NCBI GenBank assembly: GCA_963844565.1
Contig: CAWJON010000002.1
Location: 1,488,001-1,552,000 of the forward strand
Direction: 5' to 3'
Length of the DNA: 64,000 nt
DNA from: JAFEDN01 sp963844565
GTDB taxonomy: Bacteria; Pseudomonadota; Gammaproteobacteria; Coxiellales; Coxiellaceae
In this document: piece after piece, positions 1-8,871 of the stretch
Layout of the letters: every line of letters starts with the position of its first letter
Numbering within the stretch: the first letter of the stretch is position 1
Position numbers and translations under genes: made by a program
Notes under the pieces: generated by a model
The model's input: the letters and a program-made list of their open reading frames with translations, nothing else
Database searches by the model: none
What the model was told of the DNA's origin: nothing

Positions 1-527
1 GTATTCATGTTCTTAACTTTAACCACTTTGATGAACTCGACTATCACAACATTTATCACATTTTGAATGCTAAGACGCAAAAGCGCGCATTTGAAGATTT
101 AGAGCTGCACTTTATAGAATTGAAAAAATTCAATAAAGATTTAGCGCATTTGACAACCGCCTTAGATCGATGGGCGACATTTCTGAGTAAAGCCGAGCAA
201 TGGGAGCGTAATTTTATACCGGAGGAATTGAGGATTGAACCCGCGATAGCCAAAGCAGCGCAAGCGCTGGATACGTTATCGCTCGACGAGGAAGAACGTG
301 AGATTTATGAAGCCAAACTCAAATGGCTGAGAGATGAGTCAGGAACATTTAAAAAAATACGCGAGGAAGGTAGAGAGGAAGGTAGAGAGGAAGGTGAAGC
401 CATAGGTGTGGAGAAAGTTGCTTTAAGCTTGATAAAAAAAGGATTATTGTCAATGGAGGAAATTTCCGATACAACGGGTCTGGCTAAAGAAGCCTTGGAA
501 GCCCTTCAGAAAAAGAATTTGACCTAG
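1..527 (+). CDS. Rpn-family PD-(D/E)XK nuclease/transposase-like protein, C-terminal part (5' end outside window)
   Basis: The frame is open from the left edge (first full codon at base 3) and ends at TAG 525-527, so the start lies outside the window. The residues before the first ATG-like codon contain an IHVLNFN..YHNIYHILN stretch. That matches the region after the nuclease core in Rpn (recombination-promoting nuclease, formerly transposase_31) proteins. A tandem REEGREEGREEG linker follows at about 355-400, then a helical tail ending in TTGLAKEALEALQKK, also usual for the family. The catalytic core itself is not in view. Rpn proteins are often multicopy in host-associated bacteria. Family call is by recognition of these motifs. 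Confidence 0.75.
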   Translation, partial: IHVLNFNHFDELDYHNIYHILNAKTQKRAFEDLELHFIELKKFNKDLAHLTTALDRWATFLSKAEQWERNFIPEELRIEPAIAKAAQALDTLSLDEEEREIYEAKLKWLRDESGTFKKIREEGREEGREEGEAIGVEKVALSLIKKGLLSMEEISDTTGLAKEALEALQKKNLT

Positions 528-630
528 TAGGAGACGAATGTAAAACTCCTGAAGCCCGGGAATATTGATTGCCAATCGGTTCAATGTTGCAAATTTGTGA
601 TGACTAACCGTCACCCTTCCCGGCTGAAGT

Positions 631-2053
631 TTAAACTTTTTCTTTAGGCAGATACAAGTCGGTAATTGTTCCCGCATAAACTTCAGCTGCCATCATCACC
701 GATTCAGATAAGGTCGGATGTGGATGTACCGTTAGCGCAATATCCTCTGCATCACAACCCATTTCAATGGCTAAGGCAATTTCAGAAATCAAATCGCCTG
801 CGTTAACACCCACAACACCACCGCCGATGATTCTTCCTTTGTCATCAAACAACAATTTGGTAAAACCTTCACTTCGATTTAAAGACAAAGCGCGTCCAGA
901 AGCCATCCAAGGGAAAACTCCTTTTTTGTAAGTCATACCCTGCTCTTTCGCTTGTATTTCGGTGACGCCTGTCCAAGCGACTTCTGGATCTGTGTAAGCC
1001 ACCGAAGGAATGGAACGCGGATCAAAATAATGTTGTTTACCCGCAATTACTTCGGCGGCAACGCGGCCTTCTGCCGATGCTTTATGCGCCAACATCGGAT
1101 TACTAATAATATCGCCAATCGCATAGATATGCGGCACATTCGTACGTAATTGTTTATCGACAGCAATAAATCCTTTTTCATCTACTTTAACACCGGCTTT
1201 TTCTGCACCGATCAAATGTCCATTCGGACGACGTCCAACGGCTACTAAAATACGATCAAAACGCTGTGGGTTTTGTTTAGGAGCTTGTTCACCTTCAAAA
1301 GTTACCCATAAACCGTCTTTTTTGGCTTCAACTTTAGTGACTTTTGTTTTTAATAAAATATTTTGGTACAACTTTGCTAATGCGTTTATGCAAGGGTTGC
1401 ACCAAATCCGCATCCGCCCCTGGAATAATTTGCGACATCAATTCGACAACGGTAATTTTTGCACCCAATGCCTGGTAGACCGTCGCCATTTCTAAACCGA
1501 TAATACCACCACCGATAACCAACCATTCTTCATTGGTCCCTTCCAATTCCAATGCGCCAGTTGAACTTACAATACGAGGATCTTCTGGGATAAAAGGTAA
1601 TTTTACCGGCAGAGAACCTGCTGCAATAATGGCTTGTTCAAATTGAATCACTTGCTCAGTTTTACCGCTGACAGTTATTTCATTAGATCCGGTAAATTTC
1701 CCCTCACCGGTAACAATTTCAACTTGACGTTTTTTGGCCATCAACTTTAAACCACCGGTTAATTTTTTCACGACATCGTCTTTCCAAGCCCGCAATTTTT
1801 TAGTATCAATTGTTGGTTTCGAAAAATGAAGACCAAATTCACTCATTTCTTCCGCTTCATCAACCACTTTAGCAGCGTGAAGTAATGCTTTGGAGGGAAT
1901 ACAACCCACGTTTAAACAAACGCCACCAATGCTTTCATAGCGTTCAATCAACGTTACTTTTTTTCCCAAATCTGCAGCCCGAAATGCGGCAGTATATCCG
2001 CCAGGGCCACTACCAAATACCACAACTTCAGTTTTGATTATATTTTTCGCCAT
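631..2053 (-). pseudogene. lpdA: dihydrolipoyl dehydrogenase (E3 of pyruvate dehydrogenase), interrupted by a one-base frameshift
   Basis: E3 reoxidises the lipoyl arms of the E2 core with FAD and NAD+. The N-terminal frame carries the FAD motif GSGPGGY, the redox disulfide GGVCLNVGCIPSK and the NAD motif GGGIIGLEM. The C-terminal frame carries the dimer interface and the active-site HPHPTLSE. The two frames join exactly at RISK/LYQNILLKTKV near base 1372, where one extra base shifts the frame; the upstream frame then stops after about 14 codons. Removing the base gives a normal-length protein of about 474 residues. The start at 2053 is preferred because GGAG lies 7 bases upstream; the ATG at 2059 nearly abuts it. 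It is the last gene of ampE-aceE-aceF-lpdA. It could be a true lesion, a recoding event or a sequencing error. Confidence 0.85.
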
Positions 2054-2065
2054 ATTCATTCTCCA

Positions 2066-3346
2066 TTACAGAAATAAAGTTCTAATATCGTTAAGACAAT
2101 TAATTAAATAAACTAGAAAACGAGCGCCATCTGCACCATCAATCACGCGATGATCGTAAGAAAGAGAAAGCGGCAACATTAAACGAGGCGCCAATTCTTT
2201 TTTTTCTGCCTGATAAACAGGTTTTAATGCGCTCCGTGAAACACCTAAAATCGCCACTTCCGGCGCATTGATAATCGGGGTAAACGCTGTTCCCCCAATG
2301 CCTCCCAAACTGGAAATACTGAAACAGCCACCTTGCATATCAGTTAAACCCAAGCCAGTGGTACGCGCTTTTTCGCTGAATTCAGCTAATTCTCTTCCTA
2401 GGGTAGTTAAACTTTTTTGATCAACATCTTTAATAACCGGAACCACCAACCCATTCGGCGTATCCACCGCCACACCAATATGAAAATATTTTTTTAAAAT
2501 AAGTTGTTCGCCATTGGGATCTAAAGAAGCATTGAAATGAGGAAATTCTTTCAGTGCAGCCACTACCGCTTTCATAATAAAAACGATAGGAGTTAATTTA
2601 ATTTCTTCACCTTTACTCGTCTTTTGATGTTGGCGAAAATTTTCCAGTTCAGTGATATCAGCTTCACCAAATTGGGTAATATGCGGAATGCTAACCCAAT
2701 TTCGATGTAAACTAGCACCGGAAATTTTTTGAATTCGGCTTAAAGGTTTAGTTTCTACTTCTCCAAATTGTGCAAAATCGACCACAGGTTGCGGCGCAAT
2801 GGATAATCCTCCTGCTTGGCCTGATGCCCCCTGCTTCACATAATTTTTAATATCTTCTTTTAAAATCCGTCCTTTTGGACCGGTGCCGGAAATTCTGGAT
2901 AAATCCAAATCCAATTCATGTGCCAGTCTCCTTACTGCAGGCCCGGCATGCAAATCTCCTTCAGCAACCCCTTCTTTTTCTGGCGCTGTTTCTGTTGGGG
3001 TTTCTGAGGTTTTTTTAACGGGGACTTCTGTTTTTTTTGCCGCAGCAGGCTCTGGCTTTTCTGCTTTCTTCTCTTCTTTCTTTTCCTCTTTTTTGGAACC
3101 TGAATCTTCAACTTCAATTTCAGCAATTAAACTATTGGCGGAAACCTTATCTCCCACTTTAACGGCGATTTTTTTAATGATTCCAGCAAAAGTAGAGGGT
3201 ACTTCCATGGTCGCTTTATCACCTTCCAAAGTAATGACTGAAGCGTCTTTAGCGATTTGGTCACCTACCTTAACTAAAATTTCGATTATTGAGACATCTT
3301 TAGCGCCGCCGATATCAGGCACCACCAATTTTTCAATTTTACTCAT
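2066..3346 (-). CDS. aceF: dihydrolipoamide acetyltransferase, E2 of pyruvate dehydrogenase
   Basis: Forms the acetyltransferase core that passes acetyl groups from E1 to CoA. One N-terminal lipoyl domain is present (about residues 1-75, with lipoylated Lys in GDKATMEVP). A Glu/Lys/Ala/Pro-rich linker follows, then a peripheral-subunit-binding domain (AGPAVRRLAHELDLDL, about 130-170) and the catalytic domain ending with SYDHRVIDGADG (His and Asp of the active site). E. coli E2 has three lipoyl domains; one is common elsewhere. The start is set at 3346, with AAGGAG 8 bases upstream; in-frame starts just upstream sit too close to that site. aceE lies 21 bases upstream and lpdA 12 bases downstream, so co-transcription is likely. 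Confidence 0.93.
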   Translation of the reverse strand: MSKIEKLVVPDIGGAKDVSIIEILVKVGDQIAKDASVITLEGDKATMEVPSTFAGIIKKIAVKVGDKVSANSLIAEIEVEDSGSKKEEKKEEKKAEKPEPAAAKKTEVPVKKTSETPTETAPEKEGVAEGDLHAGPAVRRLAHELDLDLSRISGTGPKGRILKEDIKNYVKQGASGQAGGLSIAPQPVVDFAQFGEVETKPLSRIQKISGASLHRNWVSIPHITQFGEADITELENFRQHQKTSKGEEIKLTPIVFIMKAVVAALKEFPHFNASLDPNGEQLILKKYFHIGVAVDTPNGLVVPVIKDVDQKSLTTLGRELAEFSEKARTTGLGLTDMQGGCFSISSLGGIGGTAFTPIINAPEVAILGVSRSALKPVYQAEKKELAPRLMLPLSLSYDHRVIDGADGARFLVYLINCLNDIRTLFL

Positions 3347-3367
3347 TTTCATCACTCCTTATTAGAC

Positions 3368-6037
3368 TTACACAGTCGTAGGCAAGGGACGATTAGCATC
3401 AATCCCCAGTTTTTTTTGTGCAGCAGATAAATCAGTTTGCTTATATAATCCTTGTTCAGTCAGCGCAAATAATGCGGTGTAAACAATCATTTTCGCATCA
3501 ACTTCAAAAAAATCTCGTAGCGCTACACGTGTGTCACTGCGCCCAAAGCCATCCGTTCCCAATACATAATAAGGCGCATGCACCGCCAAACGAATTTGTT
3601 CGGCATTGAGTCGGACATAATCCGTAGCAGCAATAACCGGGGCTTCACTATCGCCTAGGCATTCTTCAATATAACTCTTTTTAGGGTTTGCTCCGGGATG
3701 CAAACGATTAAAACGTTGCGTGGCCATGATATCTCGTGATAATTCCGAAAAACTAGTAGCGCTGAACACTTCAGCGGCTACCTTGTATTCTTTTTCTAAA
3801 ATCTCTTCGGCGGCAATAACTTCGCGTAAAATAGTTCCCGAACCTATTAAACGCACCTGTTTTTTATGTTCAAGAGTGGCGGATTTAAAAAGATACAACC
3901 CTCTAATTATTCCTTGTTCTACGCCTTTTGGCATTGGCGGATGAATATAATTTTCGTTCATCAATGTAATGTAATAAAAAACATCTTGCTGTTCTTGATA
4001 CATCCGGCGTAAACCATCTTGCATGATAACTGCTAATTCATAGCCAAAAGTAGGATCGTAAACGATGCAATTCGGCACAAAACCAAACATCAATAAATTA
4101 TGTCCGTCTTGGTGTTGTAAACCTTCACCCGCTAAAGTGGTACGACCAGCAGTTCCACCCAATAAAAATCCACGCGCACGGCTATCGGCGGCTGACCACA
4201 CCAAATCACCAACTCGTTGATAACCAAACATAGAATAATAAATATAAAGCGGAATCATGGGTTCATGAGTGGTCATATAGGAAACCGCAGCGGCAATCCA
4301 GCTCGACATGGCGCCAGCTTCACTGAGACCTTCTTGTAAGATCTGCCCTTTGACATCTTCATGGTAATTCATCAATTGCTTAGAATCTTCAGGTTGATAA
4401 AGTTGGCCTACCGGCGAATAGATACCAATTTGCCGAAAATACCCTTCTAAACCAAATGTACGAGTTTCATCCGCGACGATAGGCACAATTCTTTGTTTGA
4501 GGTTGGCGTCTTTTAGTAAGATCCCCAAAATTCGTCCGAAACTCATGGTAGTTGAAACCTGTCTATCTCCCGTTCCCTCTAATTGACTTTGAAATTCTTT
4601 TAATTCGGGAACTTTTAATGGATGATCTTGTACCTGACGTGCCGGTAAAAAACCACCTAGCTTTTTCCGCTGTGCCATTAAAAATTTCATTTCTGGACTA
4701 TCCGGCTCAGGGCGGTAATAAGCACAGGAACTAATTTGTTCTGCGTTAAGTTTTAATTTGAAACGTTGACTAAAAGCGGTCAGTGCTTCTGCGGTCATTT
4801 TTTTAGTGTTATGGGCAATATTCATGCCTTCACCCGCCACACCTAAACCAAATCCTTTTACGGTTTTGGCTAAGATGACCGTCGGTTGTCCTCTATGTTT
4901 ACTGGCTGCCATATAGGCCGCATACACTTTTTGTGGGTCATGACCACCGTCTTGTAAATTTTTTAAATCTGCATCCGACATATCACTTACCAATTCCAGC
5001 AACTCAGGGTATTTGCTGAAAAAGTGTTCACGCATATATGCGCCATCTCTAGCGCCATAAATTTGAAACTCACCGTCCACCATTTCACTGATTCTTTTTA
5101 AAAGCAGCCCGTTTTTATCTTTTGCAAATAAGCGGTCCCAATTTTTACCCCAGACTACTTTAATAACATTCCATCCCGCTCCCCGAAATACGCCTTCATA
5201 TTCCTGGATAATTTGACCATTTCCCCAAACAGGGCCATCTAAACGCTGTAAATTACAATTGATAACAAAAATTAAATTATCCAATTTCTCTCGCGCCGCA
5301 ATATTTAACGCCCCTAAAGATTCTGGCTCTCCCATTTCTCCATCGCCGCAAAAAACCCATACTTTACGTCCGGCAGCCTTTGCTATTTCTCTATTTTCTA
5401 AATATTTTAAAAATTTTGCTTGATAAATCGCGGTTAATGGGCCAAGACCCATAGAAACCACCGGAAACTGCCAAAAATTTGGCATTAACCAGGGATGTGG
5501 ATAAGAAGAAACGGCTTTTTTATTGAAGGCTTCCTGGCGAAAATGATCCAGATGTTCTTCATCCAAACGACCTTCAAGAAACGCGCGCGCATAAATTCCA
5601 GGTACTGCATGTCCTTGGTAGTAAATCAAATCGCCTGGGTGTTCCGCACTGGGCGCTCGAAAAAAATAATGAAAGCCAATTTCAAATAGAGTGGCAATCG
5701 AAGCAAAAGTGGAAAGGTGTCCGCCCAATTCAGGGTATTTTTTCCCTGCACGTAAAACCATGGCTATGGCATTCCAACGTAAACAATTGGTGACTGCTTC
5801 GATAAGGGCTGGATCATCAGGTAATTTAGCTTCTTTCTCAGCGGGTATAGTATTCACATAGGGCGTACTTATACCTGCTTGAATCGCCAAGCCATCCTGA
5901 CGAGCTTTATCCAACAATTGATTTACTAAAAATTGTGCTCTGTCTTTGCCTTCGTATTGAATTACCGAAGTTAAAGCATCTAACCATTCTTTAGTTTCTA
6001 CACTGTCGACATCAACATTTTTATCGTTATCTGTCAT
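3368..6037 (-). CDS. aceE: pyruvate dehydrogenase E1 component, homodimeric type
   Basis: Thiamin-diphosphate enzyme that decarboxylates pyruvate and acetylates the E2 lipoyl group. At 889 residues it has the normal length for gammaproteobacterial AceE. The ThDP/Mg motif GDGEMGEPES...NCNLQRLDGPVWGN is intact, as are the N-terminal GHLSTFASIATLFEIGFHYF and YYQGHAVPGIYARAFLEGR segments. The start at 6037 is preceded by an AGAGGTAGGATT ribosome-binding region. ampE ends 19 bases upstream and aceF follows. No PdhR gene is visible in the neighbourhood. Confidence 0.96.
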   Translation of the reverse strand: MTDNDKNVDVDSVETKEWLDALTSVIQYEGKDRAQFLVNQLLDKARQDGLAIQAGISTPYVNTIPAEKEAKLPDDPALIEAVTNCLRWNAIAMVLRAGKKYPELGGHLSTFASIATLFEIGFHYFFRAPSAEHPGDLIYYQGHAVPGIYARAFLEGRLDEEHLDHFRQEAFNKKAVSSYPHPWLMPNFWQFPVVSMGLGPLTAIYQAKFLKYLENREIAKAAGRKVWVFCGDGEMGEPESLGALNIAAREKLDNLIFVINCNLQRLDGPVWGNGQIIQEYEGVFRGAGWNVIKVVWGKNWDRLFAKDKNGLLLKRISEMVDGEFQIYGARDGAYMREHFFSKYPELLELVSDMSDADLKNLQDGGHDPQKVYAAYMAASKHRGQPTVILAKTVKGFGLGVAGEGMNIAHNTKKMTAEALTAFSQRFKLKLNAEQISSCAYYRPEPDSPEMKFLMAQRKKLGGFLPARQVQDHPLKVPELKEFQSQLEGTGDRQVSTTMSFGRILGILLKDANLKQRIVPIVADETRTFGLEGYFRQIGIYSPVGQLYQPEDSKQLMNYHEDVKGQILQEGLSEAGAMSSWIAAAVSYMTTHEPMIPLYIYYSMFGYQRVGDLVWSAADSRARGFLLGGTAGRTTLAGEGLQHQDGHNLLMFGFVPNCIVYDPTFGYELAVIMQDGLRRMYQEQQDVFYYITLMNENYIHPPMPKGVEQGIIRGLYLFKSATLEHKKQVRLIGSGTILREVIAAEEILEKEYKVAAEVFSATSFSELSRDIMATQRFNRLHPGANPKKSYIEECLGDSEAPVIAATDYVRLNAEQIRLAVHAPYYVLGTDGFGRSDTRVALRDFFEVDAKMIVYTALFALTEQGLYKQTDLSAAQKKLGIDANRPLPTTV

Positions 6038-6056
6038 ATCAATCCTACCTCTTTAA

Positions 6057-6806
6057 TTATCCAAGCCAGAACTCTAAAGTAAATAAGAGAATTACAATCA
6101 ACCAAAATATTATTACCCGGTCTATTAGTTTCATTGCTGTCTTAAAAGATAATTCTTGATCAGAATAAACCAATGCAGCAATCCCAAATTTAACGATTAT
6201 TTCCCGGTCCTCTGCTGGAGATTGCCATAAATATCCCATCCAGGACTTTAATGCAACGGCAAAGTTTCCCATTAAAGCAAAACTAAATCCCACTAAACGT
6301 AAGGGTATCCAATCTAAATAATTTTTAAGTTTGGCTGTATACTGGAAGAGTTTCAACTCATTTACGGAAATTAAGAAAGTCAGTAAACTCGCGGTTACTG
6401 TATAGAGTACCAGCCCAGTTGGTCCTAAAATTACAAACCAAAACACTGGAGCAAAAAAGCGTTGATAAGCAGAGATAAACAGATCATCAATGACTGAAAC
6501 CTTTTCATCAATCGCCTTTATCCCTCGGCAATCTACCGATAGCCATAACAAGATTGCACTGAGAATAGAATAACCAAATATTCCGCAAAGATGATATGCG
6601 ATCGCAAAAATAACTGTAAATACAATCACTAAGGGAAGGACCAAAAAAACCACTCCCACCAAAGGATGACCTTTAGTAATGTACTCTACTGCTTGAATAA
6701 GCCAACGAAAGTAAATCGTTAAATAAAATGGTAATTGATAGGCGTAATAATCAATTAGCAGTAATCTTTGTAGAATTAGGCAAATTATTATTATGCTGAT
6801 GGCCAT
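6057..6806 (-). CDS. ampE: AmpE-like inner-membrane protein
   Basis: The 249-residue protein has four or five hydrophobic segments and a central soluble stretch with CRGIKAIDEKVSVIDDLFISAYQRFFAPVFWFVILGPTG cut into conserved blocks such as FAPVFWFVILGP, characteristic of AmpE/CobD-like proteins. In enterobacteria AmpE is a sensory membrane protein encoded with the amidase AmpD and linked to beta-lactamase induction; its biochemical role is unclear. Here no ampD is adjacent. The gene sits 19 bases upstream of aceE on the same strand. ampDE also lies near the pdh operon in E. coli, so the position supports the name. Confidence 0.8.
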   Translation of the reverse strand: MAISIIIICLILQRLLLIDYYAYQLPFYLTIYFRWLIQAVEYITKGHPLVGVVFLVLPLVIVFTVIFAIAYHLCGIFGYSILSAILLWLSVDCRGIKAIDEKVSVIDDLFISAYQRFFAPVFWFVILGPTGLVLYTVTASLLTFLISVNELKLFQYTAKLKNYLDWIPLRLVGFSFALMGNFAVALKSWMGYLWQSPAEDREIIVKFGIAALVYSDQELSFKTAMKLIDRVIIFWLIVILLFTLEFWLG

Positions 6807-6934
6807 TGGCCTTCGAACCTCTTTTTAGATAGAGTGTATATTTTTAATACAAACAACTGGCATATCATATATATATGCTGGTTATTGTCGCCGATTTACA
6901 CCCGCGAAGCAATCAAGGGTATTTGGGTCTGACC
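6807..6934. other. intergenic region between ampE and the antiporter, with a short palindrome
   Basis: No gene is seen in these 128 bases. An imperfect AT-rich dyad (AACTGGCATAT...ATATGCTGGTT) lies at about 6855-6883 and could mark regulation of ampE-aceEF-lpd. At 6925-6935, GGGTC-T-GACCC is a perfect interrupted palindrome abutting the antiporter stop codon. Neither has a recognised function. Confidence 0.35.
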
Positions 6935-8104
6935 CTAATCACGTCTTAGATTTTCTGAGAACGCCAAAGGGGAAGGATAACGAAGGACTACCCAATAAGA
7001 GGAAACAACAAAAGATAAAATTGCAACGGCTTGAATACAGTTTGCAGCAACATCACCAATTAAATGATAATCAATTCCTACATAAGCAATGATCAAAGAA
7101 AATTCGCTGCTTTGCGCTAAACGCACACCGACTTCCCAAGCCACCGATTTATCTTCTCCAACGTGCTGTAAAAGCAATCGGTAAGTCCAAGGCTTTATGG
7201 CAAGCAAAATGATTGTTAAAATTAACGCAGGCATGATTATTTTGGATAAATAATGCAGGTTAAACAACGCCCCAATAGAGAAAAAAAACATCACCAGAAA
7301 AAAATCTCGAACTGGTTTTAGACTTTCAGCAATATAAAATGAAATGGGGCTAGCGGCTAAACTAACTCCAGCGATAAATGCGCCTATTTCCGCTGATAAA
7401 CCAAAATAGACTGAAAGTTGGGCTAAACTCAGACACCAAGCAATAGATAAGAGAAAAAGATATTCCTTAATACGATTAAATTTAGCCAATAATTTTTTTA
7501 ATAAAAATTTTTCAAAAAGGTAAGCCAAAAGAAGCAAAGCTGGCAGAGCCAAGCTAACCATACCAAGGTCCATATAAATGTTTCCACTTGCAGACAACCC
7601 ACGCATGAATAACAGTACCAAAATGGCCAATAAATCTTGAAGCAATAAAACACTAATCATTACTTCGCCAGTATGCTGGTGATGCAATATAGTGGTAGGC
7701 AACAATTTGATTCCAATAATCGTGCTTGAAAACATCATGGCGGCGCCAGTAATAAAGCTTTCACTTTGGGTAAATGAAAACAACCGACCCACTGAATAAC
7801 CGACTGCAAAGAAAATTAATGAACTGATTAACCCTACCCAACTCACTTTTTTCAACATTACCCAAAGCTTTTGAGGCGGTAAATGTAGGCCTAATAAAAA
7901 AAGCAAAAAAAGAATGCCAATATCTCCCACATGATGAACAAGCGCCGGATCAGCAATAAACTTAAACCCCCAAGGACCCATTAGCATCCCTACAGCCATA
8001 TAGGCAACTAACATTGATTGATGTGTCAACAAAGCAATAGTTGATAATAACGCTGCGCCGGCGAATATTAGAAATATAGAGAAAATTAATTGATGTTCTA
8101 GCAT
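6935..8104 (-). CDS. KefB/CPA2-type cation:proton antiporter membrane domain
   Basis: The 389-residue protein is almost entirely hydrophobic, with about 12-13 predicted membrane helices, and matches the Na+/H+ exchanger domain of the CPA2 family. Family landmarks include LLFLLGLHLPP, GAAMMFSSTIIGIKLLP and AEIGAFIAGVSLA. It ends soon after the last helix and lacks the cytoplasmic TrkA-N (RCK) nucleotide-binding domain of E. coli KefB/KefC. Gating by glutathione adducts therefore cannot be assumed. Likely substrate is K+ or Na+ against protons. It is transcribed alone, divergent from the histone-like gene. Confidence 0.8.
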   Translation of the reverse strand: MLEHQLIFSIFLIFAGAALLSTIALLTHQSMLVAYMAVGMLMGPWGFKFIADPALVHHVGDIGILFLLFLLGLHLPPQKLWVMLKKVSWVGLISSLIFFAVGYSVGRLFSFTQSESFITGAAMMFSSTIIGIKLLPTTILHHQHTGEVMISVLLLQDLLAILVLLFMRGLSASGNIYMDLGMVSLALPALLLLAYLFEKFLLKKLLAKFNRIKEYLFLLSIAWCLSLAQLSVYFGLSAEIGAFIAGVSLAASPISFYIAESLKPVRDFFLVMFFFSIGALFNLHYLSKIIMPALILTIILLAIKPWTYRLLLQHVGEDKSVAWEVGVRLAQSSEFSLIIAYVGIDYHLIGDVAANCIQAVAILSFVVSSYWVVLRYPSPLAFSENLRRD

Positions 8105-8252
8105 AAATTTTATCTTATCATAGCTGAAGCCAATTCAAAATATATATAGCAATTTGCATTAATTTTAATGGGAAATCTTATATAATTGGCACAATTTCAG
8201 ATAAAATAAATGACTTATTTTTCATTTTTTTTTGATTTATGGATATTACCCC

Positions 8253-8289
8253 TTGATTTTATGATTATTTGTTGTATTATTAACAACAA
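8253..8289 (+). promoter_or_regulatory. candidate promoter of the histone-like gene with a dyad overlapping the -10
   Basis: TTGATT (8253-8258) and TATTAT (8275-8280) are separated by 16 bases and match sigma-70 elements. A perfect inverted repeat, TTGTTG (8269-8274) and CAACAA (8284-8289), brackets the -10 box symmetrically. That is a typical geometry for a repressor operator. The coding start lies about 56 bases further on. Inferred from sequence only. Confidence 0.5.
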
Positions 8290-8344
8290 TAATCTTCTTA
8301 AATGAAGGTATTAACTTTAAAAAAAACAATTCGAGGAGAATTTC

Positions 8345-8812
8345 ATGTCAGTTAGCAAAACCCGTAAACGAGCAGTTAGTAAAAAAAGTGCAACTGCGCG
8401 TGCAGGAAAGGATACTTCAAACATAAGTAAAAAAATTCGCACAGCGGTAAAAGCTGCTATTAAAAAAGCAAAAAAAGAATTTAGTCGAAAACTAGCCTTA
8501 GAAAAAGGCCGTCTCAAGAAAAAAATGGAAGCCGCAAAAAAAGCAGCCTTAGCTAAAGTAAAATCAAAAATATCAAAAGGTACTAAAGTTTCAGGAAGAA
8601 AAACCAGCAAAAAAGCTAAAAGTGGGAAAACAGCAAAAGTTTCAGCTTCCCGGGGCAAAAAATCAGCATCCATTTCAAAAGCTTCTTTGCCTAAGAAAAA
8701 TTCCACTCGTAAAGGCTCTTCACGCCGCGTGAAAGGTTCTCCAACAATTTCAAATCTTTCTTCAAGTCTCTCAAGTTTGAAACGTCGTGGCCGTCCATCG
8801 AAAAAAGCCTAG
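8345..8812 (+). CDS. lysine-rich histone H1-like DNA-binding protein (Hq1/AlgP-like)
   Basis: The 155-residue protein consists largely of Lys, Ala, Ser and Arg, with a central helical stretch rich in KKAKKEFSRKLALEKGR and a C-terminal tail ending in a GRPSKKA motif that resembles an AT-hook. It is strongly basic and low-complexity, like Coxiella Hq1, chlamydial Hc1 and the AlgP tails. Such proteins condense the nucleoid, in Coxiella in the small-cell form. A GAGGAG ribosome-binding site precedes the ATG. A strong hairpin terminator follows, so the gene is monocistronic. The exact DNA target is unknown. Confidence 0.8.
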   Translation: MSVSKTRKRAVSKKSATARAGKDTSNISKKIRTAVKAAIKKAKKEFSRKLALEKGRLKKKMEAAKKAALAKVKSKISKGTKVSGRKTSKKAKSGKTAKVSASRGKKSASISKASLPKKNSTRKGSSRRVKGSPTISNLSSSLSSLKRRGRPSKKA

Positions 8813-8821
8813 TTCTATAAA

Positions 8822-8852
8822 AAAAAGCCATTAAGTTTCTTAATGGCTTTTT
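8822..8852. terminator. bidirectional rho-independent terminator
   Basis: A perfect 14-base stem (AAAAAGCCATTAAG / CTTAATGGCTTTTT) closes a 3-base TTT loop. A-runs and T-runs at both sides let it serve the histone-like gene on the plus strand and the adk-thioredoxin gene on the minus strand. Confidence 0.88.
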
Positions 8853-8871
8853 CATCAAAAGATTCAAAAGT

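Noticed and set aside
8317..8706. Minus-strand hydrophobic frame of 129 codons over the histone-like gene
   Set aside because: It is the antisense shadow of a Lys/Ala-rich sequence, which automatically yields Phe/Leu-rich codons.
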